13,157 nt of DNA from Anaerolineae bacterium. GTDB lineage: Bacteria; Chloroflexota; Anaerolineae; B4-G1; SLSP01. The position numbers and the translations under genes were made by a program. Shown here one piece after another: positions 1 to 7,702 of this stretch. Where the stretch lies: positions 1 to 13,157 of the forward strand of contig JAFGSL010000087.1 in assembly GCA_016934645.1 (NCBI GenBank). Reading direction: 5' to 3'. The notes under the pieces are model-generated. The model made no database searches and was not told the origin of the DNA. It saw only the letters and a program-made list of their open reading frames with translations. Position 1 is the first letter of the stretch; each line of letters opens with the position of its first letter.

Positions 1-3
1 CTG

Positions 4-19
4 CCGGAGCGTGCTCCGG
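4..19. repeat. Short perfect hairpin at the window edge
   Basis: CCGGAGC at 4-10 and GCTCCGG at 13-19 are perfect reverse complements, giving a compact GC-rich stem. It may be the tail of a terminator for a gene that ends upstream of the window, but no T-tract follows (the next bases are TTAGTATTGG), so I do not call it a terminator. Confidence 0.4.
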
Positions 20-99
20 TTAGTATTGGTTGTCTATCTGTTAGCACAAGTCTCTACAGCAGCATCAATTTAGCGGAAAGTAGAGTTAGTATAGCACTC

Positions 100-105
100 A
101 GGAGG
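100..105 (+). promoter_or_regulatory. Ribosome binding site setting the start of the first paralog
   Basis: AGGAGG at 100-105 lies 6 bases before the ATG at 112. A TTG at 106 in the same frame would give two more residues, but it abuts the Shine-Dalgarno sequence and cannot use it. The ATG at 112 is therefore the better start. Confidence 0.75.
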
Positions 106-111
106 TTGTCT

Positions 112-2754
112 ATGTCTGTCGAACAAGCTTTGCGATCCAACATCCACGCCGGGGAGATTGTGAAGCCCTGGTTGATTTTAGGGCCATTTTATGAAGACCT
201 CTCCGCGCAAGTTCAGGGTCTGACGCTTTTTGAGAAGGCCGGTGCAACCGTCGGGCGTACGGCGATGGATGACATCGTCGCCGAGGCACGGGCGCTGCTC
301 ACGTCTGTGCCGTTTGAAAGTGAGGCCGCGTCTTTCCGCGGGCAAGCGGGCCGGTGGAGTTTGGTGCGCCGTCCGGAGGAATATCTCTCGTGGGGGACGT
401 ATAACATTTCCAACCATTTGGGCGCGGCCTTCCTGAACACGTGCATCACGCCGGTGCAGGCCGGAATGCATCGTTGGCGGCTATGGGCTGACATTACATT
501 GCGTGCTGTGGTGACGGTCAACGGTGCAGTGGTCTATGATACCCACGATCAGCCGGTCGCGCGCGAACACGGCTTCTACACCCGCACCTTCGACGCAACG
601 CTGAACGCGGGTGAGAACACCGTCACCGTGGCGCTTTTCCGCTTGGGCCGCATGGCGCGGGCGGGCTGCCGTTTGGAAGTACTCGATGGTGATGTGGATG
701 CGCGTGTGCCGCTGCTGGCAGGGATGTCGCTGGAGGCGCGATCACGCATCGAGGCTGAGGTCGGTGGCTTGCGGCTGGATCGCGATCTTTTCTATCCGCA
801 CCACGCTGTCGGTGTGAATCTGGATGTTGCGCCAGCGGAGGCCGTGCAGCTTCAGTTGTTGTCCGAGAAGGGCGAATTGCTGCACGAGGCGTTGGCTCGC
901 TCCCAAACTGCCGGTTTTGTTTCGTTGTGTGATGCTGCGACATTGACGGATGGCAATTACCAGCTCGTGGCGACGTGGCTGCATGAGGAGGCCCCGCTTA
1001 CATCCGTGGCCTTTGATCTCAAGAAAATCACGCCTGCGGCCGCGACGCCGGGATACGAACGCTTGCCCGAACGCCGCCGCGCAGTGTTGGAGCACTACAC
1101 CGTGAATGCGGAGCGCCGTTCGGCGTGGGGGATTTGGAGCCAGGTGGCGCGCTATGCTTTGTTCTACAGAAATCCCTCGGGCGTGGAAGGCCCGAACGGG
1201 TTAGGCGTGGATGAGGATAACATCCGCGAAACGTGCGAGTTTATCGCCGCCCGCAAGGACTGCGCTGATTTCGTCATCCAGGGCTTGCTGCGGATTATGG
1301 TTTGGGAGCGCGAGCAACAACACCTCAGCCCGCAGATCAACGCGTTGATGAAGGATACCGTCCTCGGCTTCAAGTACTGGGTGGACGAACCGGGCGACAC
1401 GGTGATGTATATGGGATCGGAGAACCACCGGTTGCTCTTCCACGTGGCGGAATGGCTGGCGGGCCAACTGTTCCCGACCGAGGAATTCACCAATAGCCGC
1501 CAGCGCGGCCTCTACCACGCAACGAAGGGCCGGATGTACATCACCGCATGGTTGCGCCAGCGTGGACGCTTCGGCTTCGACGAATGGCACTCGAACTCGT
1601 ACTTTCCGGTCAACATCGCGCCGCTGATCAACGTCTACGACTTTGCCATCTACGAGGACTACAAGCTGCGGCAGATGGCAGGCGCGGTACTCGACGCGAT
1701 GTTCTTCATCTTGGCGGCGGATACGTTCCACGGCGTCTTCGGGACGACGCACGGGCGTAGCTATGGTATCAACCTCAAATATCCCGACTTCGAGGGCACG
1801 TCGCCGACATGCTGGCTGCTTTACGGTACGGGCGCGTTGAGCAAAGGTAGCAGTGGAATGTCACCGGTCTCGGTGGCGACGAGCGTTTACCATCTACCCA
1901 AGCTGCTGGCCGATATTGCAACCGACGATCAAGCCGTGGTCGAATCGCGGCAACGGCACGGGATCTTACGCGGCACAGTGCCCCATGCTGATTTCTGCGT
2001 CTACCGCACGCCCGACTACCTGCTCTCCGGTTTGCAGGATCATCGCAAGGGCGAGTATGAATCTTCCACCCATGTGGGTCAGGTGACATTGGGTCGCAAA
2101 GAAGGTGAGCAGCAAGCCGTCGTATTCTGGTCGTGCCCGTTGACCTGTGGCGAAGGCTCCGGCCTGCGTCCCGATTACTGGTCCGGGCACATCACGCTGC
2201 CGCGCGTGGTGCAGTATCGCAATGTGATGGCACTGACGTGGAAGTTAGCGTCGTCGTTTGCGTGGATGACGCACTGTTTCTTCGAACAAGCGCGCTTCGA
2301 CGAGGTGCGTTTTGTGGACAACTGGGCTTTCGCCAGGGTGGGGCAAGGCTACGTTGGCATCTATTCGCAAAATGGCTTCGAGGTGGGGGATTTCGGCCAG
2401 TACGCCGGGCGCGAACTCATCTGCCGCGCGCGGGAGAACACGTGGCTGGTGGAGTGTGGGCGTGAGGCGGACTGGGGCTCATTCGATGCGTTTGTCGTGG
2501 CGTTGATAAAGTCCAAAGTCGAAAGTCAAATGTCGAAAGTCGAAGGCTCGACGGGCGATACATTGGTCTATCACTCGCCTTCCATCGGTGAGTTTGTGAC
2601 AGGATGGGACGTCGCGCCGACTGTCGGTGGCGAACCATTGCAGTTGCACGGCTATCCTCTTGTTGACAGCCCGTGGGCGACTAGCGCCTTTGGCTCCGGC
2701 GAGATGACGCTGCGTTACGGCGACGAAACATACGAAATCTGGTTCAATCAGTAA
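112..2754 (+). CDS. Large cytoplasmic protein, candidate new carbohydrate-active enzyme (paralog A)
   Basis: I do not recognise a named family for this 880-aa protein. It is clearly homologous along its length to the 871-aa protein at 3407-6022. Residues about 18-200 look like a beta-sandwich or ligand-binding-like domain (WLILGPF near the start, then VTVNGAVVYD). Residues about 325-615 are helix-rich and resemble an alpha/alpha toroid. Residues about 620-880 are beta-rich. Blocks shared with the paralog include KDCADF (382-387), ENHRLLFH (437-444), EWHSNSYF (491-498), HGRSY (547-551), TPDYLL and LPRV. Their conserved Glu, His, Asn and Arg are candidate catalytic residues. Toroid plus beta-sandwich is the layout of several polysaccharide lyase families, and PL22 and PL26-like genes lie downstream, so a role on imported pectic oligosaccharides is inferred. 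No signal peptide or membrane segment is visible. A 7-bp tandem repeat is embedded in frame near residues 800-811. Confidence 0.85.
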   Translation: MSVEQALRSNIHAGEIVKPWLILGPFYEDLSAQVQGLTLFEKAGATVGRTAMDDIVAEARALLTSVPFESEAASFRGQAGRWSLVRRPEEYLSWGTYNISNHLGAAFLNTCITPVQAGMHRWRLWADITLRAVVTVNGAVVYDTHDQPVAREHGFYTRTFDATLNAGENTVTVALFRLGRMARAGCRLEVLDGDVDARVPLLAGMSLEARSRIEAEVGGLRLDRDLFYPHHAVGVNLDVAPAEAVQLQLLSEKGELLHEALARSQTAGFVSLCDAATLTDGNYQLVATWLHEEAPLTSVAFDLKKITPAAATPGYERLPERRRAVLEHYTVNAERRSAWGIWSQVARYALFYRNPSGVEGPNGLGVDEDNIRETCEFIAARKDCADFVIQGLLRIMVWEREQQHLSPQINALMKDTVLGFKYWVDEPGDTVMYMGSENHRLLFHVAEWLAGQLFPTEEFTNSRQRGLYHATKGRMYITAWLRQRGRFGFDEWHSNSYFPVNIAPLINVYDFAIYEDYKLRQMAGAVLDAMFFILAADTFHGVFGTTHGRSYGINLKYPDFEGTSPTCWLLYGTGALSKGSSGMSPVSVATSVYHLPKLLADIATDDQAVVESRQRHGILRGTVPHADFCVYRTPDYLLSGLQDHRKGEYESSTHVGQVTLGRKEGEQQAVVFWSCPLTCGEGSGLRPDYWSGHITLPRVVQYRNVMALTWKLASSFAWMTHCFFEQARFDEVRFVDNWAFARVGQGYVGIYSQNGFEVGDFGQYAGRELICRARENTWLVECGREADWGSFDAFVVALIKSKVESQMSKVEGSTGDTLVYHSPSIGEFVTGWDVAPTVGGEPLQLHGYPLVDSPWATSAFGSGEMTLRYGDETYEIWFNQ
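2508..2542 (+). repeat. Five copies of a 7-bp tandem repeat inside a coding region
   Basis: Units of the form AAAGTC(C/G/A) follow each other: AAAGTCC, AAAGTCG, AAAGTCA, AATGTCG, AAAGTCG. Since 7 is not a multiple of 3, the repeat is read through all three phases and encodes the low-complexity stretch SKVESQMSKVEGS. The reading frame stays open. Confidence 0.8.
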
Positions 2755-2762
2755 AATTCGAA

Positions 2763-2990
2763 ATGCGAAAGGAGAAAGTAGAGCTGATGATCGGCTTTAA
2801 TCGGCGCTTTGACCCGAACTTCAAGCGCGTTCACGATCTGGTAGCCGAGGGCGCAGTCGGGACACCTCACGTCCTGAAGATCACCAGCCGCGATCCAGCG
2901 CCGCCGCCCATCGCCTATGTGAAGGTCTCCGGCGGCATCTTCCTCGATATGACCATCCACGACTTCGACAACGACTATCCTAACACTGTG
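2763..2990 (+). pseudogene. Remnant of an inositol 2-dehydrogenase-like (Gfo/Idh/MocA) gene
   Basis: The segment encodes MIGFNRRFDPNF, then GAVGTPHVLKITSRDPAPPP and SGGIFLDMTIHDFD. These are hallmark central blocks of myo-inositol 2-dehydrogenases of the Gfo/Idh/MocA family, including the Lys/Asp/His-rich active-site region. The N-terminal Rossmann domain that binds NAD and the C-terminal half are both missing, since a full protein is about 330-350 aa and only about 70 residues remain. Similarity stops just after HDFD near 2970. The reading frame then runs into unrelated sequence and a stop at 3036-3038. It begins within 10 bases of the upstream stop codon, so a deletion joint near 2755-2775 is likely. 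I regard it as non-functional. Confidence 0.75.
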
Positions 2991-2991
2991 A

Positions 2992-3258
2992 TCGTCGGCG
3001 ACGCGCAACGTGTATCACGTGACCTACCGCATGCATGACAATTTCGGCCTGTTGGATCAGGGATTCGGCGCCGAACAAGATCGTTGGCCTTTCGGTGAAG
3101 CCGATCTGCATATGCCGCCGGGGTGGGGGACCATTCCCTTGCGCGATGTGTGTGCCTGTTTGCCGGACTACGATGGTGACGTGATCCTTGAAATCAAGGA
3201 GGGATTCTGGGGCTACCTGGATCATGCGTTGGCGGCGATGCGGGAAATTCTGTCATAG
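2992..3258 (+). pseudogene. C-terminal remnant of a sugar phosphate isomerase/epimerase gene
   Basis: From about 3010 the translation YHVTYRMHDNFGLLDQG, then GEADLHMPPGWGTIPL and DVILEIKEGFW, matches the C-terminal end of xylose-isomerase-like TIM-barrel proteins (AP endonuclease family 2). The His-Asp pair of MHDNFG, the DLHMP block and the Glu of LEIK are typical metal-binding and active-site positions. Only about 80 of a usual 270-300 residues are left. The only start available is a GTG without a good ribosome binding site. The preceding residues GDAQRV lie in the neighbouring frame, which suggests a one-base frameshift near 3009 in addition to the large deletion joining it to the dehydrogenase remnant. 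Confidence 0.75.
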
Positions 3259-3268
3259 GTTATAGTAG

Positions 3269-3355
3269 ACGCGCAACCTTGCGCATATCGCCGCGTTGGG
3301 TTATGATGGCGTAGAGCTTGCTATCCGCGAACTGGCGATACTGGTACTGGACTAA
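3269..3355 (+). pseudogene. N-terminal remnant of a sugar phosphate isomerase/epimerase
   Basis: A short open stretch between stops encodes NLAHIAALGYDGVELAIREL. The block IAALGYDGVELAIR is characteristic of the first beta-alpha unit of sugar phosphate isomerase/epimerase TIM-barrel proteins. It lacks a start codon and ends after 28 residues. It lies after the C-terminal remnant, in the reverse of natural order, so it comes from a second gene copy or a rearrangement. The rest of the gap up to the ribosome binding site at 3391-3396 holds nothing I recognise. Confidence 0.55.
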
Positions 3356-3406
3356 TAACGCGCGAATCTTCGCGCCTAGACCATTTCATACAAGGAGTTT
3401 TTTCCT

Positions 3407-6022
3407 ATGCCCATTTCTTACGTGCGTTACGATCTTCAGGACGGTTATATCCACAACTGGCTCGTCCTCGGGCCGCAGGCTATTCCGGTAGCTGACCTGG
3501 AGCAATTCCCCGGCCCAGATCATAAGCTTCAGATTGCGCAGCATTATTACACGGCTGAGCACGGTATCATCGAGCAGCCTGTCGAACCCGGCCCCTTGAC
3601 CGATGGTGTGGTCGAGATGGAGGGTTTCAAGGGCCAGTGGCGCTATGTTCGTTGCCTGGATGACCATTTTGTGGATTTCACAACCTTTCATCACCTCGTG
3701 CACTATCTGCGGGCGTGGGCCTACGCCGAAATCGAAAGCCCGGCTGCCGGCGACGTTACATTCGTACTGACGACCAATGGGCCGGCAGATGTGTGGCTGA
3801 ATGATCAGGCACGAGGATTCGCGCACATCCACCGCCAGGAGCACTTTCATCACCAATACCCGCACAGTGTCACATTTACCGCGCATCTCAGTGAGGGCCG
3901 CAATCGCATCCTCGTACGGATGGAAGAAGTCGCTATGCGCGCATGCCCTTATGTGATGGCGCTGCGTCTTGTGCCAGTCGCCGACGAAGGCTATGCGGTG
4001 TACCTGCCAACGACGATTGATCCTGTGGAGCGTCGCAACACCCTTGAAGAAGTCTTTGAAGCTGCGTACCTCACGCAGGATGTGTTCGACCACGATGCGG
4101 AGCTCGTCATACGATGGCCGCTTGATATGCTGAAATCAGCGAGCCTCACCCTCCGCCTCCAAACACCCGGTGGGCGTATTTACGCCGAGGGAAAGGTTGA
4201 CGCAAAGGGCGGTAAACGCAAATCACTTGGCAAGGTCTACGAGTTTCCCACAACTACCTTCCATCTGAAGTTAATGCCGCAGCCGCCTGAGTATTACGAG
4301 GGCAACATGCGCATCACCCGTACACTCACTCTGACAGGGCTTGGCCTCAATCGATATTACGAGGAACCCTACGGAACCTACAACAAACGCCGCCAGGATG
4401 GCCTGGTCGCGGCGGCGCGATTGGAAGCCAATATCTTCTCCGAAATTGCGAAGATGGCGGTGGGCTGGTGGGCGCACCTGCAAACCAAGGTCATCCTGGA
4501 AGCAATCGACGGCATCAACCAGCGCAAGGATTGCAGTGACTTCTATCTGGTTGGCCTTTTGGGGATGGTGTATCGTTTTGGAGACGACCCGCAGTTCCCA
4601 CACGAACTCAAACAACCCATCGAAGACTGCATCCTCAACTTCAAATACTGGCACGACGAGCCGGGCAGCGACGCGATGTGCTATACCACGGAAAACCATA
4701 GCATTCTCTTCCACACGGCGGAGATTTTGGCTGGGCAATTATATCCCGACCGCATCTTCACCAATGCCGGGCAGAATGGGCAATGGCACCAGGAGAAAGG
4801 CGAGTGGCTGGCACTGGAGTGGTTACACGAGCGTGGTGTGCATGGTTTCAAGGAATGGGATTCCAACTGCTACTTCGAGGAAGACATCCTGGCGCTCTCG
4901 CACCTGATCGATCTGGCCGAATCGGAACCCGTTTGGGAGATGGCGAATGTGCTGATGGACAAGATGTTGTTCACGATCGCTGTCAACTCGTACAAGGGCG
5001 TCTTCGGCTCGTCGCACGGGCGCACGTATGCCCCGCTGATCAAGGGCGCTTATCTGGAAGGGACATCGGGCATCACCAACGTGTTGTGGGGGATGGGCGT
5101 GTTCAACAACCGGATCATGGGCACAGTCAGCGTGGCGTGTATGGAGAACTACGAGCTGCCCGTTATCATCGCGAACATTGCCGCCGACCAGCCCGACGAA
5201 ATGTGGAACCGCGAGCGTCACGTGGGTGACACGGCGCTATGGCAGGCCTCCGGCTCGCTTGGCAATGAGGTCAACAAGGTGACCTATAAAACACCGGATT
5301 ATATGCTTTGTTCGGCGCAGGATTATCATCCCGGCGAGAAGGGTTTTCAGCAGCACATCTGGCAGGCCACGTTCGGACCGGCGGCGGTCGTCTTTGTCAC
5401 CCATCCACCTTGTATGAGCGAAGAGGGATCGCACCGTCCTAACTTCTGGCACGGGAACGTCATCCTGCCGCGCGTAGCCCAGTGGAAGGACGTGCTTATC
5501 GCTGTCCACAAGCTGCCGGATGATGACTGGATGGGATTCACACACGCGTACTTCCCCATCCAGGCTTTCGACGATGGTACGCTGCGTGAGGATGCGAACG
5601 GACGCACGTGGGCTTTTGCGCGCAAAGGGGATGGCTACCTGGCCCTCACCGCGTCGCAAGGTCTGACCTTGATGACCTCCGGAGTGACCGCGCACCGCGA
5701 GCTGCGTTCTTACGGTTCGCAAAATATCTGGTTGTGCCACCTGGGCCGCGCTGCGCTCGATGGTGATTTCACGGCGTTCCAGGAGAAAATCCTCGCGCTC
5801 GACCTTGCCTTTGATGGCCTCTCTGTCAAGGCGAACACCCTGCGCGGCGACACGCTGGCCTTTGGATGGGAAGGGCCGTTGCTGCGCAACGACGAAGAGG
5901 AGCCAATCGCCGGCTTCCAGCACCACGAGAGCCCCTACTGTGTGGCCAATTTCCCCGTGAAATCGATGTACATCGGCTATGGTGAGCAGGCTATGCGGTT
6001 GAAGTTTGAGGAAGAGGCGTAG
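3407..6022 (+). CDS. Large cytoplasmic protein, candidate new carbohydrate-active enzyme (paralog B)
   Basis: This 871-aa protein is the second member of the unnamed pair. The start is the ATG preceded by AAGGAG at 3391-3396. Residues about 15-200 form a beta-rich domain with LTTNGPADVWLND, typical of galactose-binding-like folds. Residues about 325-610 are helix-rich and toroid-like, and 620-871 are beta-rich. Blocks shared with the 880-aa paralog are KDCSDF (374-379), NFKYWHDEPG (411-420), ENHSILFH (429-436), LAGQLYP (441-447), GFKEWDSNCYF (480-490), GVFGSSHGRTY (531-541), TPDYMLCSAQD (629-639) and WHGNVILPRV (681-690). Conservation in these blocks despite wide divergence elsewhere argues that both are enzymes with the same chemistry but different substrates. 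There is no signal peptide. A lyase or hydrolase acting on pectin-derived oligosaccharides is inferred from context only, and a non-catalytic role is not excluded. Confidence 0.85.
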   Translation: MPISYVRYDLQDGYIHNWLVLGPQAIPVADLEQFPGPDHKLQIAQHYYTAEHGIIEQPVEPGPLTDGVVEMEGFKGQWRYVRCLDDHFVDFTTFHHLVHYLRAWAYAEIESPAAGDVTFVLTTNGPADVWLNDQARGFAHIHRQEHFHHQYPHSVTFTAHLSEGRNRILVRMEEVAMRACPYVMALRLVPVADEGYAVYLPTTIDPVERRNTLEEVFEAAYLTQDVFDHDAELVIRWPLDMLKSASLTLRLQTPGGRIYAEGKVDAKGGKRKSLGKVYEFPTTTFHLKLMPQPPEYYEGNMRITRTLTLTGLGLNRYYEEPYGTYNKRRQDGLVAAARLEANIFSEIAKMAVGWWAHLQTKVILEAIDGINQRKDCSDFYLVGLLGMVYRFGDDPQFPHELKQPIEDCILNFKYWHDEPGSDAMCYTTENHSILFHTAEILAGQLYPDRIFTNAGQNGQWHQEKGEWLALEWLHERGVHGFKEWDSNCYFEEDILALSHLIDLAESEPVWEMANVLMDKMLFTIAVNSYKGVFGSSHGRTYAPLIKGAYLEGTSGITNVLWGMGVFNNRIMGTVSVACMENYELPVIIANIAADQPDEMWNRERHVGDTALWQASGSLGNEVNKVTYKTPDYMLCSAQDYHPGEKGFQQHIWQATFGPAAVVFVTHPPCMSEEGSHRPNFWHGNVILPRVAQWKDVLIAVHKLPDDDWMGFTHAYFPIQAFDDGTLREDANGRTWAFARKGDGYLALTASQGLTLMTSGVTAHRELRSYGSQNIWLCHLGRAALDGDFTAFQEKILALDLAFDGLSVKANTLRGDTLAFGWEGPLLRNDEEEPIAGFQHHESPYCVANFPVKSMYIGYGEQAMRLKFEEEA

Positions 6023-6054
6023 CTGTATTCTGATATTCGCATCCTGTATGTTTT

Positions 6055-6061
6055 AAGGAGG
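6055..6061 (+). promoter_or_regulatory. Strong ribosome binding site for the 51-aa mini-protein
   Basis: AAGGAGG at 6055-6061 lies 4 bases before the ATG at 6066. It is the best Shine-Dalgarno match in this region and supports real translation of the short gene that follows. Confidence 0.7.
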
Positions 6062-6065
6062 CACG

Positions 6066-6221
6066 ATGACAACTTGTCAAATCTGTGGTCAAGACAAAAC
6101 AGTCGGCGAAGAAAAGAAGCTCTACACCGCGAAGATTTTGGAGGAGGAAAGGGGCGCGGAGCGTATGACATACGGTGAGTCAGGGTATATTGCGTTGTTG
6201 GAGAAGCAGAGCCATGGATGA
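6066..6221 (+). CDS. 51-aa CxxC mini-protein, translationally coupled to the next gene
   Basis: A short gene of unknown function starts MTTCQICGQDKTVGEEKK and ends LLEKQSHG. The Cys-x-x-Cys pair at residues 4-7 looks like half of a zinc ribbon or rubredoxin-like knuckle. There is no second pair, so metal binding would need a dimer or a partner. The rest is charged and probably helical. It has a consensus ribosome binding site, begins 43 bases after the upstream stop, and overlaps the phosphodiesterase start by 8 bases (ATGGATGA). This arrangement argues for a genuine leader or partner gene. It could also be the truncated head of a larger zinc protein. No homologue is recalled. Confidence 0.6.
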   Translation: MTTCQICGQDKTVGEEKKLYTAKILEEERGAERMTYGESGYIALLEKQSHG

Positions 6222-7647
6222 TGCGCTGTTTCAAGGTATTCAAGACGGCGATCGCGATCTTGCTGCTCGCTATGCGCCGATCCTGCGCTTTGATGCCCGC
6301 GAGCCATTCCTGCCGTTGGCAGTGGGGTATACGATTTTTCGCGAAACCGGCGAATCACCCTCATTCCGCCAGGGACGCAAGATCGACCTCGCGCCGCAAA
6401 GTGGACCGAGTGCCGAATTCGCGATTGAGTACGCAATCTGGTGGGATTGGGACATCGGCCACCTGTATGAGCTGGAGCATATCTGGGTCTACGTGGGCGC
6501 GGATGGACATGTGGTGCGCGCCGAAGCCAGTTGGCATGGCGATCATCACGATATGCGCTACGAAGGCCATCTGGCGCTGAACGGCGACCATGGCTGCCGC
6601 TTAGTCGTCTACAGCGAACCGGGAAAGCACGCCTTCGCGCCGGCGCCCGCATGGTTCAGAGATCGCTGCAAGGAATTCAAACGCTCGGAAACGCGTGATC
6701 TGGCAGGGGTGGGGGGCGTGCTGCTGGCGGAGTACATCAAAGGCCAGGTCACGTCCACACCGCTCAAGGCTCGCCTGGTGCACACGTACCTCGCGCAGCA
6801 TGCCTTCGAGCCAAGTTGGGACTTCTCTCTGGTTTTCCCGATCTCCTCGGAGATGCTTGTGCCATGGGGTGCGCTGCGCGCGTGGATGCCAGGACAAGTC
6901 AATGCGATCCTTGACAAACTGGCGCGGGAGATTCCGCCCTCGGACTACCGCTTCCTGCGTGTGGGGCATCGCGGTGCAAGGACGCATGCGCCCGATAACA
7001 CGCTACTTTCCATCCGCACTGCTGCCGATTTGGGCGCGGACGTGGTGGAGTTCGACGTACAGCGGACTGCCGACGGTCACGTTGTGCTGGCGCACGACGC
7101 CTATCTCATCGACAGCGATGGACGCACATGGCCGATTCGCCGCAGCACGCTGGAGCAACTGCGCGCCATTGATCTCGGTCAGGGCGAGTGTATCCCTACG
7201 TTCCTTGAAGCGTTGCAGGTCTGCATCGAAGAAAACCTCGGCGCGTACATTGAAATCAAAGATGGCGGCGCCATCGGTGATGTGATCAAGACTTTGGGCG
7301 ACGAGAAGTACGGTGGGCATTGTATCCTCGGCTCCTTCCGCCCGGACTGGCTCGCGACCGTGAAGGACATCGAACCCAGGCTGATGACCTCGATCCTGTT
7401 CAATTCGCCATCCGTGGACGCTGTCAAGCTGGCGCGGTCCGTCGGCGCGAACTTCGTGCACCCCTGCTGGGAACGCTTCCCCAATCCGAGCGCGCTGTTG
7501 ACCCCGGAGTGGGTGGCTCGCGTGCGCGAAGCTGACCTGGGCATCGTCTGCTGGCACGAAGAGCGTCCGGAGGAGATCGCGGCGCTGCGCCAACTCGGCG
7601 TGGACGCGATCTGTAGCGATGCGCCGGAGTTGCTACTTCCAAAATAA
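6214..7647 (+). CDS. Glycerophosphodiester phosphodiesterase with an extra N-terminal domain
   Basis: This 477-aa protein carries a C-terminal GDPD TIM barrel (about residues 248-477). It shows HRG at 252-254, Glu279 and Asp281 in EFD, His294-Asp295, and the Glu-x-Lys pair at 347 and 349, the usual catalytic and metal-binding set. GDPDs hydrolyse glycerophosphodiesters to glycerol 3-phosphate and an alcohol. Residues 1-240 are a separate domain I cannot name. It is rich in Trp and His (EYAIWWDWDIGHLYELEH near 71-89, SWHGDHH near 106-112), a pattern loosely like Vps62 or NPP1-type metal-binding folds. Typical GDPDs are about 250 aa, so this is a fusion. An in-frame start at 6175 exists, but the ATG at 6214 overlaps the mini-protein stop and gives coupled translation. 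No signal peptide or membrane segment is seen, so it is probably cytoplasmic. Confidence 0.85.
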   Translation: MDDALFQGIQDGDRDLAARYAPILRFDAREPFLPLAVGYTIFRETGESPSFRQGRKIDLAPQSGPSAEFAIEYAIWWDWDIGHLYELEHIWVYVGADGHVVRAEASWHGDHHDMRYEGHLALNGDHGCRLVVYSEPGKHAFAPAPAWFRDRCKEFKRSETRDLAGVGGVLLAEYIKGQVTSTPLKARLVHTYLAQHAFEPSWDFSLVFPISSEMLVPWGALRAWMPGQVNAILDKLAREIPPSDYRFLRVGHRGARTHAPDNTLLSIRTAADLGADVVEFDVQRTADGHVVLAHDAYLIDSDGRTWPIRRSTLEQLRAIDLGQGECIPTFLEALQVCIEENLGAYIEIKDGGAIGDVIKTLGDEKYGGHCILGSFRPDWLATVKDIEPRLMTSILFNSPSVDAVKLARSVGANFVHPCWERFPNPSALLTPEWVARVREADLGIVCWHEERPEEIAALRQLGVDAICSDAPELLLPK

Positions 7648-7702
7648 ATCCGTTTTACCTGTTCAATCCGTTGACAACAACCTAACTTCAGGAGATCTTA
7701 CG

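Noticed and set aside
28..113. Direct repeat GGTTGTCTAT at 28-37 and 104-113, considered as a regulatory leader or duplicated start
   Set aside because: Only 10 bases are shared and the first copy has no ribosome binding site or open frame linked to it. Chance cannot be excluded.
2508..2542. The 7-bp repeat region as a coiled-coil heptad
   Set aside because: The 7-residue periodicity is a by-product of a 7-bp DNA repeat, covers only about two heptads, and lacks hydrophobic a/d positions.
3010..3258. The isomerase C-terminal piece as a functional 82-aa gene starting at GTG
   Set aside because: It contains less than a third of the TIM barrel, has no good ribosome binding site, and has frameshifted homologous residues upstream.
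3386..4093. A 235-codon open frame on the minus strand, and similar long minus-strand frames at 1201-1752, 5237-5926 and 10073-10744
   Set aside because: Each lies opposite a strongly supported plus-strand gene, has no recognisable domain, and arises from the GC-biased codon pattern of the real gene.
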